The notes beneath the pieces are model-generated. The model was not told the origin of the DNA. It saw only the letters and a program-made list of their open reading frames with translations, and searched no databases. The translations under genes and the position numbers were made by a program. DNA of 64,000 nucleotides from a virus: IMG/VR virus record IMGVR_UViG_3300028837_004134, positions 1 to 64,000 of that record; one strand, given 5' to 3'. Of this stretch, positions 1 through 7,699 are shown piece by piece. Positions within the stretch are counted from its first letter, which is position 1. Each line of letters begins with the position of its first letter.

Positions 1-1521
1 TCACCCGCCTATCCAGTAAGCCCTCACCTGCACCCTGGGCACCTCGACACGTTGAGCGGGCGCAGCCAGCAAGGCGTACGTGAAGGCTAGGCTGAAGTGG
101 TCTTCTCCGGTGCGGATGTATCGGTACCTCTTCTCTCCGGTCTCCTCGTTTTCCTCCAATATCTTCGCGTCTGCGGCCATGTGTTGCGCGAATTCCTCCA
201 CCAAAGCCTGACGGCGCGGCAGTATGAGTGTCCTCTCGCGGATGGCCGCCCTAGATGCGTCGAGAGCCTCTGTGCGATTCACCTGGACGGTGAGTGATTT
301 GCCGTCCCACTTGGGCCTCCCGCGCTGGTTCTCGTTGAAGAAGCAGAGGAAAACCCGTCTCGGATGCCGACGTGCGAAGTCGCGAGTGGCATGCGTCTCT
401 GGTAAGCCGTCGATCACGCACCGCTTAACCTGGAACCGGTCCATTAGACTATCGAGATCCGAGAAGTCCTCGCATTCGGCGAGGTGTATTAGGTGTTGCT
501 TCCTGCTATCTTCATCCTCCTCCCTCCGCAGAATGACTACATGCAGGCGCTTCCCCGTGTCGACTCCCATCACACAGGCTCCGCGGTCACTACGATGCAC
601 CATTGGTTTGTCGGTGCAGAGCGACAGGACAGACATGATATCCAAACGTCTCTCGAGATCAGACCAAGGAACACCGATTTTGAGGTTGTAGAATCGATCC
701 GGGAAACGTGTCGATTTATACTCGTCAAGGATTTCACTCGGATCGACCTTCGATGAAAAGAGCTGCGAGATACGGTAGCCATGGATTGATCGGTTAGGGT
801 AGTCTGCTACCCATCTTCCTTCTGCGACATCCAACTCACGGCCACATTTTGTGCATGCCAAGTAGTGTGTGCCATCCCTGTGCTGGCGGATGATCTTGAC
901 ATCCTCACCCAGCTTCATCGGGAACTCCTTCACAGGCGATGACCAGTGACCGCAATGCGGGCAACGAAGTGTCCAGTGCCGCTGGTCAGATTTCTGGTAC
1001 TGTTCATCAACACCGTAGTCAGGCAGGGAAGGATTTGACAGCTCCACCATCCGCTTATAGTCTGAATGGGCGAGACGCTCTTTCGCCATGGCCTTTGCTG
1101 CCGGCGAGGTTTCGTCCAACTCATCAAAGACGATCATGTCCGCAGGTACTGATTTCATGCCGACAGTCGATTGCATTCCCCTAAGATACAAGTACGATTC
1201 TCCGATCCTCTTCAGCCCTGCCGTGTCCGTGTCGGTCATCATCCGGGAGAGGAAGGGATTATCTGCAAGCAGCGGGCTGACACGCGACTTGGAAAACTCG
1301 ATCACATCGGTGCGCGTAGGGAAGAAGTAAACAACGTTGAGGCCGGTGAGACATGCGTGAAGGCTTCTGAGGATTGCCCAGGTTGTACCTCCGATCTGGG
1401 CAGCCTTGCTCAACACCACGTGAGGCGAGGTGTCGTCATAGATGGCCCGCAGATACTCGTGCCCCTCGAACCTGAACGGTCGGCCCTCAAGGCGGATGCG
1501 TGCGACTGCCCACTCGGCCAT
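1..1521 (-). CDS. Phage terminase large subunit, GpA-like
   Basis: Predicted packaging ATPase/nuclease. Numbered from the chosen ATG at 1521 (506 aa), it shows a deviant P-loop KAAQIGGTTW (about 39-48), a Walker B strand VFDELDE (131-137), a zinc knuckle with CPHC (187-190) and CTKC (223-226), and nuclease-like acidic strands GVDTG (D321) and CVIDG (D371). These features fit the lambda GpA-type large terminase family. The frame is open to 1635, but that start would overlap the upstream gene by 110 nt; the ATG at 1521 lies 4 nt after that gene's stop. It is the last gene of a methylase-ParB-HTH-terminase run. The E2 copy is near-identical but ends in a different C-terminal tail. Confidence 0.88.
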   Translation of the reverse strand: MAEWAVARIRLEGRPFRFEGHEYLRAIYDDTSPHVVLSKAAQIGGTTWAILRSLHACLTGLNVVYFFPTRTDVIEFSKSRVSPLLADNPFLSRMMTDTDTAGLKRIGESYLYLRGMQSTVGMKSVPADMIVFDELDETSPAAKAMAKERLAHSDYKRMVELSNPSLPDYGVDEQYQKSDQRHWTLRCPHCGHWSSPVKEFPMKLGEDVKIIRQHRDGTHYLACTKCGRELDVAEGRWVADYPNRSIHGYRISQLFSSKVDPSEILDEYKSTRFPDRFYNLKIGVPWSDLERRLDIMSVLSLCTDKPMVHRSDRGACVMGVDTGKRLHVVILRREEDEDSRKQHLIHLAECEDFSDLDSLMDRFQVKRCVIDGLPETHATRDFARRHPRRVFLCFFNENQRGRPKWDGKSLTVQVNRTEALDASRAAIRERTLILPRRQALVEEFAQHMAADAKILEENEETGEKRYRYIRTGEDHFSLAFTYALLAAPAQRVEVPRVQVRAYWIGG

Positions 1522-1525
1522 CGGA

Positions 1526-2089
1526 TCACTGACGGCCCGCGTTACCGGTGTCGCCAATTCCGATGCCCTCCTCTTCAGGTAGCGCTGCGAGAATGTGGCG
1601 ACGGATGCAGTTGCGTGCTTCCTCATCTGTGACATGCTCCTTCACCGCGTCTATGAACGTGTCAATCACTCGCCGAATCTCTGCCTGAGACTGGGCGCGA
1701 ATGGTCTCCTCTGTCTCGCCCCTCATCGACAGGCCCTTGGCGAGGCGTTGGCCCTTCTGTGAGCGCTCCAGGATGCCTGCGATCCGCTCAAGCTCCCGGA
1801 TATCACTCACCTTTCGACCCTTCAGAGTGTCGGCAAGCCGGGCCAGCATAAGCTCCCACAGCCGATAGTGGCGGACATTCAACGTGACTCGGTCGTTAGC
1901 GATCTTTTCCACGAACATCTCGGCGGCGCGACGATCAATCTTCAATCTCAGGTTATCCCAGTCTTCCTCCTTGCGCCACCTGCCGATGGTGTGCGGTTTG
2001 ATATGCAGCTGGCGGGCGATTTCGGCATTGGTGTCGAACTCCCCCGTGAGGAACATACCCCGCGCCCTCTCACGGAGTTTCTTTCTCAT
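1526..2089 (-). CDS. HTH protein, probable terminase small subunit
   Basis: A 187-residue protein with an N-terminal helix-turn-helix (NAEIARQLHIKPHTIGRW, about residues 22-39) followed by a charged, helical C-terminal part. Its position directly before the terminase and its HTH-plus-helical layout match DNA-recognising small terminase subunits of the PBSX/P2 type, which recruit the large subunit to the packaging site. The start at 2089 overlaps the end of the ParB-like gene by 20 nt; an upstream in-frame ATG at 2170 would overlap it much more. The E2 homologue at 52253-52825 starts at the equivalent place. The function is inferred from layout and position, and it could instead be a regulator. 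Confidence 0.7.
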   Translation of the reverse strand: MRKKLRERARGMFLTGEFDTNAEIARQLHIKPHTIGRWRKEEDWDNLRLKIDRRAAEMFVEKIANDRVTLNVRHYRLWELMLARLADTLKGRKVSDIRELERIAGILERSQKGQRLAKGLSMRGETEETIRAQSQAEIRRVIDTFIDAVKEHVTDEEARNCIRRHILAALPEEEGIGIGDTGNAGRQ

Positions 2090-2771
2090 GACGCTCCTCC
2101 ATGAAGTGCTTTGCGAGATTTGTAAGACCTCGGGCCTTGCGATCCCTGCCCGGAGTACCGTCGCTTGCAAGCTCCACTGCTTCCTCGATGATTCGTTCCT
2201 GGTCCGGCGTCACCACAAACGACAAGACACGCGGCAAGACCTTCTCCTCTTCTTCAGCTTGCTCGTCCAGCAGGGCCGCTACCTCATCGGCCGGAAACTC
2301 AAGGAGTGCGTGTAACTCCTCAAGTTGACCATCTGTCTCTGGCAGAAGGCCTGCCAAGTCGCTCAGACTCATCTCGCCAAGCAGGGCATGGATTAGCTGT
2401 GCTCGTCGGATCGGAACGTCCTGCCCTTCGAGGCGGTTCAGTGTGGCCAGTAGCAGGCTAGCTTCTCTGTCATCGACTTCCCAGATGTCGCAGAGAGCAT
2501 CTTTGTACCCTAAGTGCCGCAAAACCGCGATGCGATGATGACCGTCCAAAACCTGGTACTTGCCCGCCTGTTCAGGATGCGGGCGGACAATCAGGTACGG
2601 ATAGCGACCAGTTCGCTTGATATGCGCCGTCAGTTTCTCCCGCATTTCGTCGGACATCACATTGGCATTGAGAGGATGCGGTACAAGATCGCTCAGTGGG
2701 ATCGGCTTTGGACAGACTTGCGCCCGCTTGTGTCCAGGGGACGGTGCATGTGTTTTCGCATCCCTCATCAT
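2070..2771 (-). CDS. ParB/Srx-fold protein
   Basis: A 233-residue protein whose N-terminal half has the ParB-like nuclease/CTPase fold signature: PLSDLVPHPLNAN followed by QVLDGHHRIAVLRHLG (about residues 88-103), the region that in ParB family members binds the nucleotide. The rest is acidic and lacks an obvious ParB HTH. Such ParB-fold proteins are common beside phage methylase and terminase genes. An AAGGAG lies about 9 nt before the ATG. It overlaps the methylase stop by 4 nt, indicating translational coupling. It could aid partition of an extrachromosomal form, or act in packaging or modification; the sequence does not decide. Confidence 0.75.
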   Translation of the reverse strand: MMRDAKTHAPSPGHKRAQVCPKPIPLSDLVPHPLNANVMSDEMREKLTAHIKRTGRYPYLIVRPHPEQAGKYQVLDGHHRIAVLRHLGYKDALCDIWEVDDREASLLLATLNRLEGQDVPIRRAQLIHALLGEMSLSDLAGLLPETDGQLEELHALLEFPADEVAALLDEQAEEEEKVLPRVLSFVVTPDQERIIEEAVELASDGTPGRDRKARGLTNLAKHFMEERHEKETP

Positions 2772-3853
2772 ATTGCATTTCTCCTTTGTCCTTGCACGAG
2801 CTTCGCATCGGGATTCCAGCCAACAAGGATGAACTCCCGATTCTGTTTTCTCTTCTCCTCAGTCGCCACCGAGGCCTTATGCATGTACTTCACCACCGTG
2901 GCGCGAACCTCCCTGCCATGCCTGCGCATCTGCCGCTCCAACTCCTCTAGCGTAACCTGAGCGTTGCCGAGACTCAGAATCCATACTGGTATGTGGCTGG
3001 CGCGTTCAAACATCCCGTTGAGTATCGATGCACCGCCCTTGGCGCTGAATGGACTTTTCGGAAGAGATGTGCCCTCCAGTATCTCATCGATTGTCCTGTA
3101 TTCCTTCTCGTAGGAAGCGACTCCAGGATACGGCGGGTCGAAGTACGCAACGTCGGCCTCAATCGACGGCAGTGATTCGACGACATCGCACTTCATGACT
3201 TTCGCTTCTCCCTGAAAGACGCCGCGATTGATCTGCTTGGCCAGCCGCCACAGCCGATCACTTCGCCCGAGTCGCAGCCCGTCGACATAATCATGCAGAC
3301 AACTCGGCGTGATAGACTCGAATTCGCCAGTTGTTAGTCGGTGGATCGTTCCTCGACGTACCGAAGACATTGCGTGAGCCAATAGCGCCACACGAATCGC
3401 GAGCAGGCGAAGAAGCGCGGCCTTGCTGGCGACCCGGGCTTCTTCGGCCGTTGTCAGGATGCGATCCAGAAGACGGGCTTGGGTAAGGGTAAACACATGC
3501 GGGACGTAACTCCTTTCAATGCGGCCCGGTTTACCACCGCCATCAATTGCGACACGCAGGATGTCTTCGCGCACCAGCCGCGTGCTGCTGTTTTCGATCA
3601 GGGCACGCCCTACGATGATCGAGCGTTCGGCAATATCTGTGGCCACAACCCTCAGACCTTGGGCTTTGGCATAAAAACTGACCGCCCCGCCGCCTAGGAA
3701 TCCGTCCAGTAGGGTCAAGTTCGGCCACGTTCGCCGCGACAATACACGGTCAAGTTCCCTGAAGATTAGAGGGCAGAGACGCCGCTTTCCACCCAGATAT
3801 GGCGGCAACGCGCTCCACATCGACAGCCTCTTCCGCCGTAAAGTCCTCTTCAT
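2768..3853 (-). CDS. DNA adenine methyltransferase, D12 class (Dam-like)
   Basis: Transfers a methyl group from S-adenosylmethionine to adenine N6. The N-terminal LPPYLGGKRRL motif (SAM-binding region, about residue 17), the LDGFLGGGAVSFYA strand-loop and the catalytic DPPYPG motif are all visible in the order expected for Dam-type enzymes. The chosen ATG at 3853 has an AGAGGGA ribosome-binding site 6 nt upstream; the frame is open to 3880. It is the first gene of the minus-strand run that ends with the terminase and is divergent from the recombinase pair. It may protect element DNA or mark it for packaging. Confidence 0.88.
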   Translation of the reverse strand: MKRTLRRKRLSMWSALPPYLGGKRRLCPLIFRELDRVLSRRTWPNLTLLDGFLGGGAVSFYAKAQGLRVVATDIAERSIIVGRALIENSSTRLVREDILRVAIDGGGKPGRIERSYVPHVFTLTQARLLDRILTTAEEARVASKAALLRLLAIRVALLAHAMSSVRRGTIHRLTTGEFESITPSCLHDYVDGLRLGRSDRLWRLAKQINRGVFQGEAKVMKCDVVESLPSIEADVAYFDPPYPGVASYEKEYRTIDEILEGTSLPKSPFSAKGGASILNGMFERASHIPVWILSLGNAQVTLEELERQMRRHGREVRATVVKYMHKASVATEEKRKQNREFILVGWNPDAKLVQGQRRNAI

Positions 3854-3884
3854 GATTCTCCCTCTTCTGGCCCGATACACGGTC

Positions 3885-3948
3885 GGAATGACTTGACTTC
3901 CAGCGAACCTGATGCCAATGTGTCAGCGCACGTAATGGTATGATATAT
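3885..3948 (+). promoter_or_regulatory. Divergent promoter region with block conserved in E1 and E2
   Basis: A -10-like TATGATATA at 3939 precedes the plus-strand recombinase pair, and the block GAATGACTTGACTTCCAGCG at 3886-3905 lies upstream. In E2 the same block (54677-54696) and -10 (54730) occur with an identical 41-nt gap between TTGACT and TATGAT, while the sequence between differs. A 41-nt gap is too long for a -35/-10 pair, so the block is more likely an operator or part of the divergent methylase promoter. Confidence 0.5.
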
Positions 3949-3981
3949 AACAAGTTGCGCATCCAGAAAGGAGCGAATGCA

Positions 3982-4347
3982 ATGAGCGAAACACTGCACG
4001 ATGCCGCCCAGGCTTACCTGGAGCATCTGAAGACCCAGGGCAAGAAGGAGCGGACGATCTACACGTACAACAAGGATCTGGAACTCATCGAGTCCTTCTT
4101 CGGTGCTGATCGAAAACTCTCCTCGATCATGCCCGCGCATGTTGGGAGATTCTTCAAGTCTAATGCCCTTCTGAAGCTGTCCAGCGGCAAGAAGCGCGCG
4201 AAGCCGACAGTCGACAAAACCAGACGGGTATTGAGGATGCTCTTGGTCTGGGCCAAGGAGACAGGCCGAATCGATAAGCTGCCACTGCCCAAGGACACAC
4301 CGATGGGGCGGAGCGTCAAGGATATCGAGGACAATGACCAAGCCTAA
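3982..4347 (+). CDS. SAM-like core-binding protein, recombinase partner without catalytic domain
   Basis: A 121-residue protein resembling only the N-terminal core-binding (SAM-like) domain of a tyrosine recombinase: HDAAQAYLEHLKTQGKKERT, then TYNKDLELIESFFG, and a second helical part with VRRLR-like KTRRVLRMLLVWAKETG. No R-H-R-Y catalytic residues follow. The ATG at 3982 has AAGGAG 10 nt upstream; the frame is open to 3940. Its end overlaps the complete recombinase gene by 14 nt, so the two are probably co-translated. The same pair exists in E2, so this is a stable two-protein arrangement and not a random truncation. It may act as a DNA-binding directionality or architectural partner. Confidence 0.72.
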   Translation: MSETLHDAAQAYLEHLKTQGKKERTIYTYNKDLELIESFFGADRKLSSIMPAHVGRFFKSNALLKLSSGKKRAKPTVDKTRRVLRMLLVWAKETGRIDKLPLPKDTPMGRSVKDIEDNDQA

Positions 4348-5275
4348 GACCGGTGCAGCCTGGCGAGGGCGAGATACTGACTCAATCGAGCAGGCTATCC
4401 GATCCTTCGGGCGCAGGCTCGAGGCGGATGGCCGCTCGCCGAAGACCGTAAGTGCATATTTGCGCGACCTCTCGTGCATGGCGCGGGCGTTTCGACTGCA
4501 GCATCCTGCCCTCGAGATGGACGGTATGACCAGCACCGTGATCGACGAGATACTGACTTCACCGGAGGTCACACAATCTGCCAGGGGCAGCAACAGGTCT
4601 GCTGCATCTATGCACAGATTCAAGGCGGCTATTAGGTCGTTCTTCACGTGGGCCGAACGGAGCGGCCTTGTGCGCGAGAACCCGGCTGCGTCGTTGGCCC
4701 TGCACAGACTTCCCCGCAATCCACCCCGGTTCCTCACCGAAACCGAGAAGCGAAGGCTGCTCAAGGAACTGCGAGGCAGATCAACTCTCGTCGCAGCCAG
4801 GGATCGTGTGATCATTGAACTCTTTCTCGGCACGGGCATCAGGCTGCAGGAACTCGTCAACCTGGACATTGAAAACATTGATCTTGACGCTAAACATCTC
4901 CGCGTGCGGGCCAAGGGCGGCGTACCGCAGGTGAAGTTCCTGAAGTCCAATCTACGCTCCCTCCTTCGATCCTACCTGACACAGCGCCGGCACTGGGGTG
5001 ACGAGGAATGCCCGGCATTGTTCCTGTCCAATCGCGGTGAGCGACTCTGCGAACGGCAGGTCGCCCGGAGGCTCCAGTATTGGCTCGAAGCTGCTGGCAT
5101 CCACAAGAAGCTCAGCCCGCACGGTCTCCGGCACACCTTCGCAACCCACCTCTACAGCCGAACCGGCAACATCCTCGTTGTACAGCGTGCCCTCGGCCAC
5201 CAGGACCTCTCCACAACCCAAATCTACACCCACGTCGTTGACGGCGAACTCGAGGACGCCCTCGAACGTCTCTGA
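4334..5275 (+). CDS. Tyrosine recombinase / integrase
   Basis: A complete 313-residue Xer-like site-specific recombinase. The N-terminal core-binding domain (about 15-110) is followed by the catalytic domain with GTGIRLQELV (Arg I), the beta-hairpin lysine region, HGLRHTFATHL (His-x-x-Arg), and LGHQDLSTTQIYTHV (His/Trp position and nucleophilic Tyr). It probably catalyses integration and excision of E1. The ATG overlaps the partner gene. A strong hairpin follows the stop codon. Confidence 0.9.
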   Translation: MTKPKTGAAWRGRDTDSIEQAIRSFGRRLEADGRSPKTVSAYLRDLSCMARAFRLQHPALEMDGMTSTVIDEILTSPEVTQSARGSNRSAASMHRFKAAIRSFFTWAERSGLVRENPAASLALHRLPRNPPRFLTETEKRRLLKELRGRSTLVAARDRVIIELFLGTGIRLQELVNLDIENIDLDAKHLRVRAKGGVPQVKFLKSNLRSLLRSYLTQRRHWGDEECPALFLSNRGERLCERQVARRLQYWLEAAGIHKKLSPHGLRHTFATHLYSRTGNILVVQRALGHQDLSTTQIYTHVVDGELEDALERL

Positions 5276-5295
5276 TCTCCGGCCTGAAAAGGGGG

Positions 5296-5321
5296 GCAAG
5301 CGGTCCGCCCAGACCGCTTGC
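5296..5321 (+). terminator. Rho-independent-like terminator after recombinase
   Basis: A perfect 10-bp stem, GCAAGCGGTC pairing with GACCGCTTGC around a 6-nt loop, is followed by GTGTTT. It sits 20 nt after the recombinase stop. The U-tract is short. Confidence 0.75.
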
Positions 5322-5532
5322 GTGTTTAGATAAACAACCGAGCATTCGGCCTCATAGTCCAGACACCAATGGGACACAATACACTGGGTTTCCACGGCTA
5401 TCATGTCGCGACATATGATACCCACTGGTTTGCTGCGGAAGTCTTTTGATTCGTGAAAGCCTGTCATCGGTCGCTCCAGGTCAAGCCTCCTGCCATGTTG
5501 CCTGAATCATCTGGCAACTTCAGGTTTGGAGA

Positions 5533-5692
5533 TGGGCATCGACGTTCGACTGAACCCTGATTCTGGGGCATCGCTGTTTTGGAAAGGGCCGATTTTGGGG
5601 CATACCCTTCTTGGAAACTGCCGTTTTCGGGGCATCGCCCTTCTGGAAAGGGCCAATTTTGGGGCATCGAAATCGTCAATGAACGGCGGATT
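5533..5692. repeat. 32-bp-period repeat array (GGGGCAT units)
   Basis: GGGGCAT recurs at 5565, 5597, 5629 and 5661, exactly 32 bp apart, with a one-mismatch copy at 5533. The intervening sequence is also related (TTCTGGAAAGGGCC). This is typical of multiple transposase-binding repeats at an IS21-family end, but no transposase is present. Apart from this array and the terminator, 5322-5927 shows no gene. Confidence 0.7.
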
Positions 5693-5927
5693 GGTAGCTG
5701 CCGCGTGAGTTGACAGACCAGATAGTTCCCCACAGTGCAGCAGGTTATCTGCGAGTCCGCCCAGTCAGGATACTGCGAGACACGGAAAATAGCTGCAAAT
5801 CCTGCCCATGAAATGCCCCTCCACAGTGTCAAAGAACAGGGGTTATCCGAACTTCCGCCCGCCGCCGCCGCCGTAAGTCCCGGTGTTTCCGGGGTCGTTC
5901 CACAGGCCGTCCTGGTGTTATCCGCAA

Positions 5928-6434
5928 TCATTTTCGCGTTTTCGTTCCCTTCGCCGTCTTCCTGGCCGGTTTCTTCTTCGATTTGGCCAGCTTCTCCAGC
6001 AGCGCCGTGGCCCATTCAGCCGGGGTGGTCTCCGGTCCCTTGGCAGCTTCGCCTTCCCGGGCGATTTTCGTTGCCTTAAGGTCCTTCAGGTGGCAGCGGA
6101 TCATGCGGTCCAGTTTCTCGGCAGCATCCCAGTCGCCGGCTTCCTGGGCTCGCCCTAGCTTGAGAAAGTAGACCGCCACCAGTTCGACCTGCATGAAGTC
6201 AGAACTCTTGTTGAACACGAAGTCCTGGTAGAGCTGGGCGATGATAGTCTCGAAGAGGGGCTTCTCGTCCTCGGCAAGGAACCGGTTGGCATAGATGCCG
6301 TGGAGCATTGAGTTCAGGTTCCCCTCCGGTGGGCCGTGTTTCCGTTCGGCTCCCGAGTTCCGTTGCCAGCGGTCCAGATGCATCTCGTCCTTCTTGTTGA
6401 AATGGCCGTCGTCTTGTTTCGTCGTCTCTTGCAT
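5928..6434 (-). CDS. HGIYA-motif phage-type protein of unknown function
   Basis: A 168-residue protein with GNLNSMLHGIYANRF (about 38-52), a motif seen in many small proteins encoded near phage terminases, then a helical region and a lysine-rich tail (KKKPARKTAKGTK). The precise role is unknown; DNA binding is plausible from the basic tail. GAGAGGACC directly before the ATG at 6434 is conserved in E2 and serves as ribosome-binding site. It converges with the recombinase pair. Upstream lie a conserved palindrome and the shared TTCCGGTARGTATC motif. Confidence 0.75.
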   Translation of the reverse strand: MQETTKQDDGHFNKKDEMHLDRWQRNSGAERKHGPPEGNLNSMLHGIYANRFLAEDEKPLFETIIAQLYQDFVFNKSSDFMQVELVAVYFLKLGRAQEAGDWDAAEKLDRMIRCHLKDLKATKIAREGEAAKGPETTPAEWATALLEKLAKSKKKPARKTAKGTKTRK

Positions 6435-6476
6435 GGTCCTCTCATTTGTGATCCCAAGCCGAGGTTCGGGGCGGGA

Positions 6477-6535
6477 GGCGAATTTCGCCCTCCTGTCGCA
6501 TCCTCACGGATGTCCCTATGGTTACTTACCGGAAG
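6477..6535 (-). promoter_or_regulatory. Palindrome plus shared TTCCGGTARGTA motif upstream of HGIYA gene
   Basis: The palindrome GGCGAAATTCGCC (6477-6489) and the motif CTTCCGGTAAGTAAC (6521-6535, read on the minus strand) lie 43-100 nt upstream of the gene starting at 6434. Both elements are conserved in E2 (56888-56900 and 56921-56936) although the flanks differ. A promoter with operator is the simplest reading. Confidence 0.55.
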
Positions 6536-6821
6536 CTGTTTCAACCTGTCGGTTCTCGGTCTCCCTTCTGTGGGCAGCGAGTATTTGATTGACCCTTCGG
6601 GTGGTGACGCCGGAAAGTCTGGCGATCTCGCGTGTAGAAATTCCCTGGTTTTTCAGGCCAAGCACCAGTCTGCGGCGCTCGTGGTAGAAACAGGTATCGC
6701 TCGGCACCCACAGAAGGCCGGTGAAGTGCTCTTGAACAGCATGCAGGAGTTCGGACGGCAGAACGTCTTTGGCATTCGCATAGTCTCGTTTCACTTTTCT
6801 CTCCTCATTCTCCTCAGCCAT
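6522..6821 (-). CDS. CD3324-like / Mor-like HTH protein
   Basis: A 99-residue protein beginning with a charged segment and NAKDVLPSELLHAVQEHF, the hallmark of the CD3324 family, followed by GLLWVPSD and a C-terminal helix-turn-helix GISTREIARLSGVTTRRVNQ. This combination resembles small Mor-type transcription activators. It overlaps the preceding 284-aa gene by 31 nt, so it is probably co-transcribed with it. The last codons overlap the shared TTCCGGTAAGTA motif. The E2 homologue is 11 residues shorter, with a different C-terminus beside an insertion. Confidence 0.75.
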   Translation of the reverse strand: MAEENEERKVKRDYANAKDVLPSELLHAVQEHFTGLLWVPSDTCFYHERRRLVLGLKNQGISTREIARLSGVTTRRVNQILAAHRRETENRQVETASGK

Positions 6822-7645
6822 GGTTGATCCACGTCTGGGTTGTAGAATCTCAGACGGTTCTCTTGCGATGTCGTTCCGACAATCTCGATTGATTGCCTGG
6901 TGACTTCGCCGACACGCACATTGTCATCCACAAAACACACCAGACCGTAGTCCTGGCCGTAAGGGAAACGAAGACATCCACGGTTCTGGTAGAGCCTAGC
7001 TTCGCTCCATCCGAGGGAAACGGCCTTGTCACGGATCGCGTTCACCTTGGCAACGGCCGATGGCGAAACCTCCTGTGTAAATGGCCAGTCGCCCTCTTTC
7101 GGGAAGAGATACTGCGGGACCGCACGAGTCGTCTTCTCCGGCGCAGCCTGTTTGGGAGGATACTGAACACCCTGTCCGAATGTCTCGAGCACCGGTGGAG
7201 AATAAGTCTTCGGGTCAAGCGACTGGATCGCAGAAAGGAGTGTACCCTCGCCGAAATGCTCCATGCCCCAGGCGCGGATATCATTAAACCGAGCGCGCAG
7301 CATCTCGAAAGCAGATGACGAAATACGTCCCGAATCTACAGCTCTCTTGGCCAATGCCATCTTGTACCTGAGCCAGGCGTAATAGTCTGGATCGAGCCGT
7401 CGGAAACAGATGTCGTCGATACCGACGTCCCGGGCGTAGTAGTGCGGCCTGTCGGTATCCCAGGATTCCAGGTTCGTCGCCGCGTAGAGGGCGGTTTCCT
7501 GCTTGGTTTCGTCCTCGTCGGGAACATCATCCTTGTCGGATTCTCGTTCTATCTTTTTCACGGAGACATTAGGGGTCGCTTCGCCTACCTCTATCGGCGT
7601 CGTGTCCCCGCCAGTCTGCTCCGTCATTATTCTCAAAAGGCTCAC
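6791..7645 (-). CDS. Conserved element protein of unknown function
   Basis: A 284-residue protein with no domain I recognise. It contains an acidic N-terminal stretch, then YYARDVGIDDICFRRLDPDY and, near the C-terminus, LGWSEARLYQNRGCLRFPYG. The start is taken as the GTG at 7645 because GGAG lies 8 nt before it and the E2 homologue starts with GTG at the same residue. It follows the iteron region and precedes the HTH gene, with the TTCCGGTAAGTATC motif 35 nt upstream of the start. Conservation between E1 and E2 and the gene order suggest a replication or regulatory role. Confidence 0.75.
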   Translation of the reverse strand: MSLLRIMTEQTGGDTTPIEVGEATPNVSVKKIERESDKDDVPDEDETKQETALYAATNLESWDTDRPHYYARDVGIDDICFRRLDPDYYAWLRYKMALAKRAVDSGRISSSAFEMLRARFNDIRAWGMEHFGEGTLLSAIQSLDPKTYSPPVLETFGQGVQYPPKQAAPEKTTRAVPQYLFPKEGDWPFTQEVSPSAVAKVNAIRDKAVSLGWSEARLYQNRGCLRFPYGQDYGLVCFVDDNVRVGEVTRQSIEIVGTTSQENRLRFYNPDVDQPWLRRMRREK

Positions 7646-7679
7646 GTTCGGCACTCCAGTCAGTAGAATTTCCTCGTGA

Positions 7680-7694
7680 GATACTTACCGGAAC
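7680..7694 (-). promoter_or_regulatory. Shared motif GTTCCGGTAAGTATC
   Basis: Read on the minus strand, this motif ends 35 nt upstream of the GTG at 7645. It is the best match to a motif found eight times in E1, E2 and E3, always upstream of minus-strand genes. The spacing fits a promoter core or a transcription-start-proximal operator. Confidence 0.6.
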
Positions 7695-7699
7695 GAACC

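Noticed and set aside
3850-4950. 366-aa minus-strand open frame
   Set aside because: It lies antisense to the recombinase pair, whose motifs and ribosome-binding sites are clear. A similar antisense frame occurs in E2 (54605-55864) as a codon-usage shadow.
5533-5692. CRISPR array
   Set aside because: The period is constant, but the sequence between the repeated cores is itself similar from unit to unit, so there are no unique spacers, and no cas genes are present.
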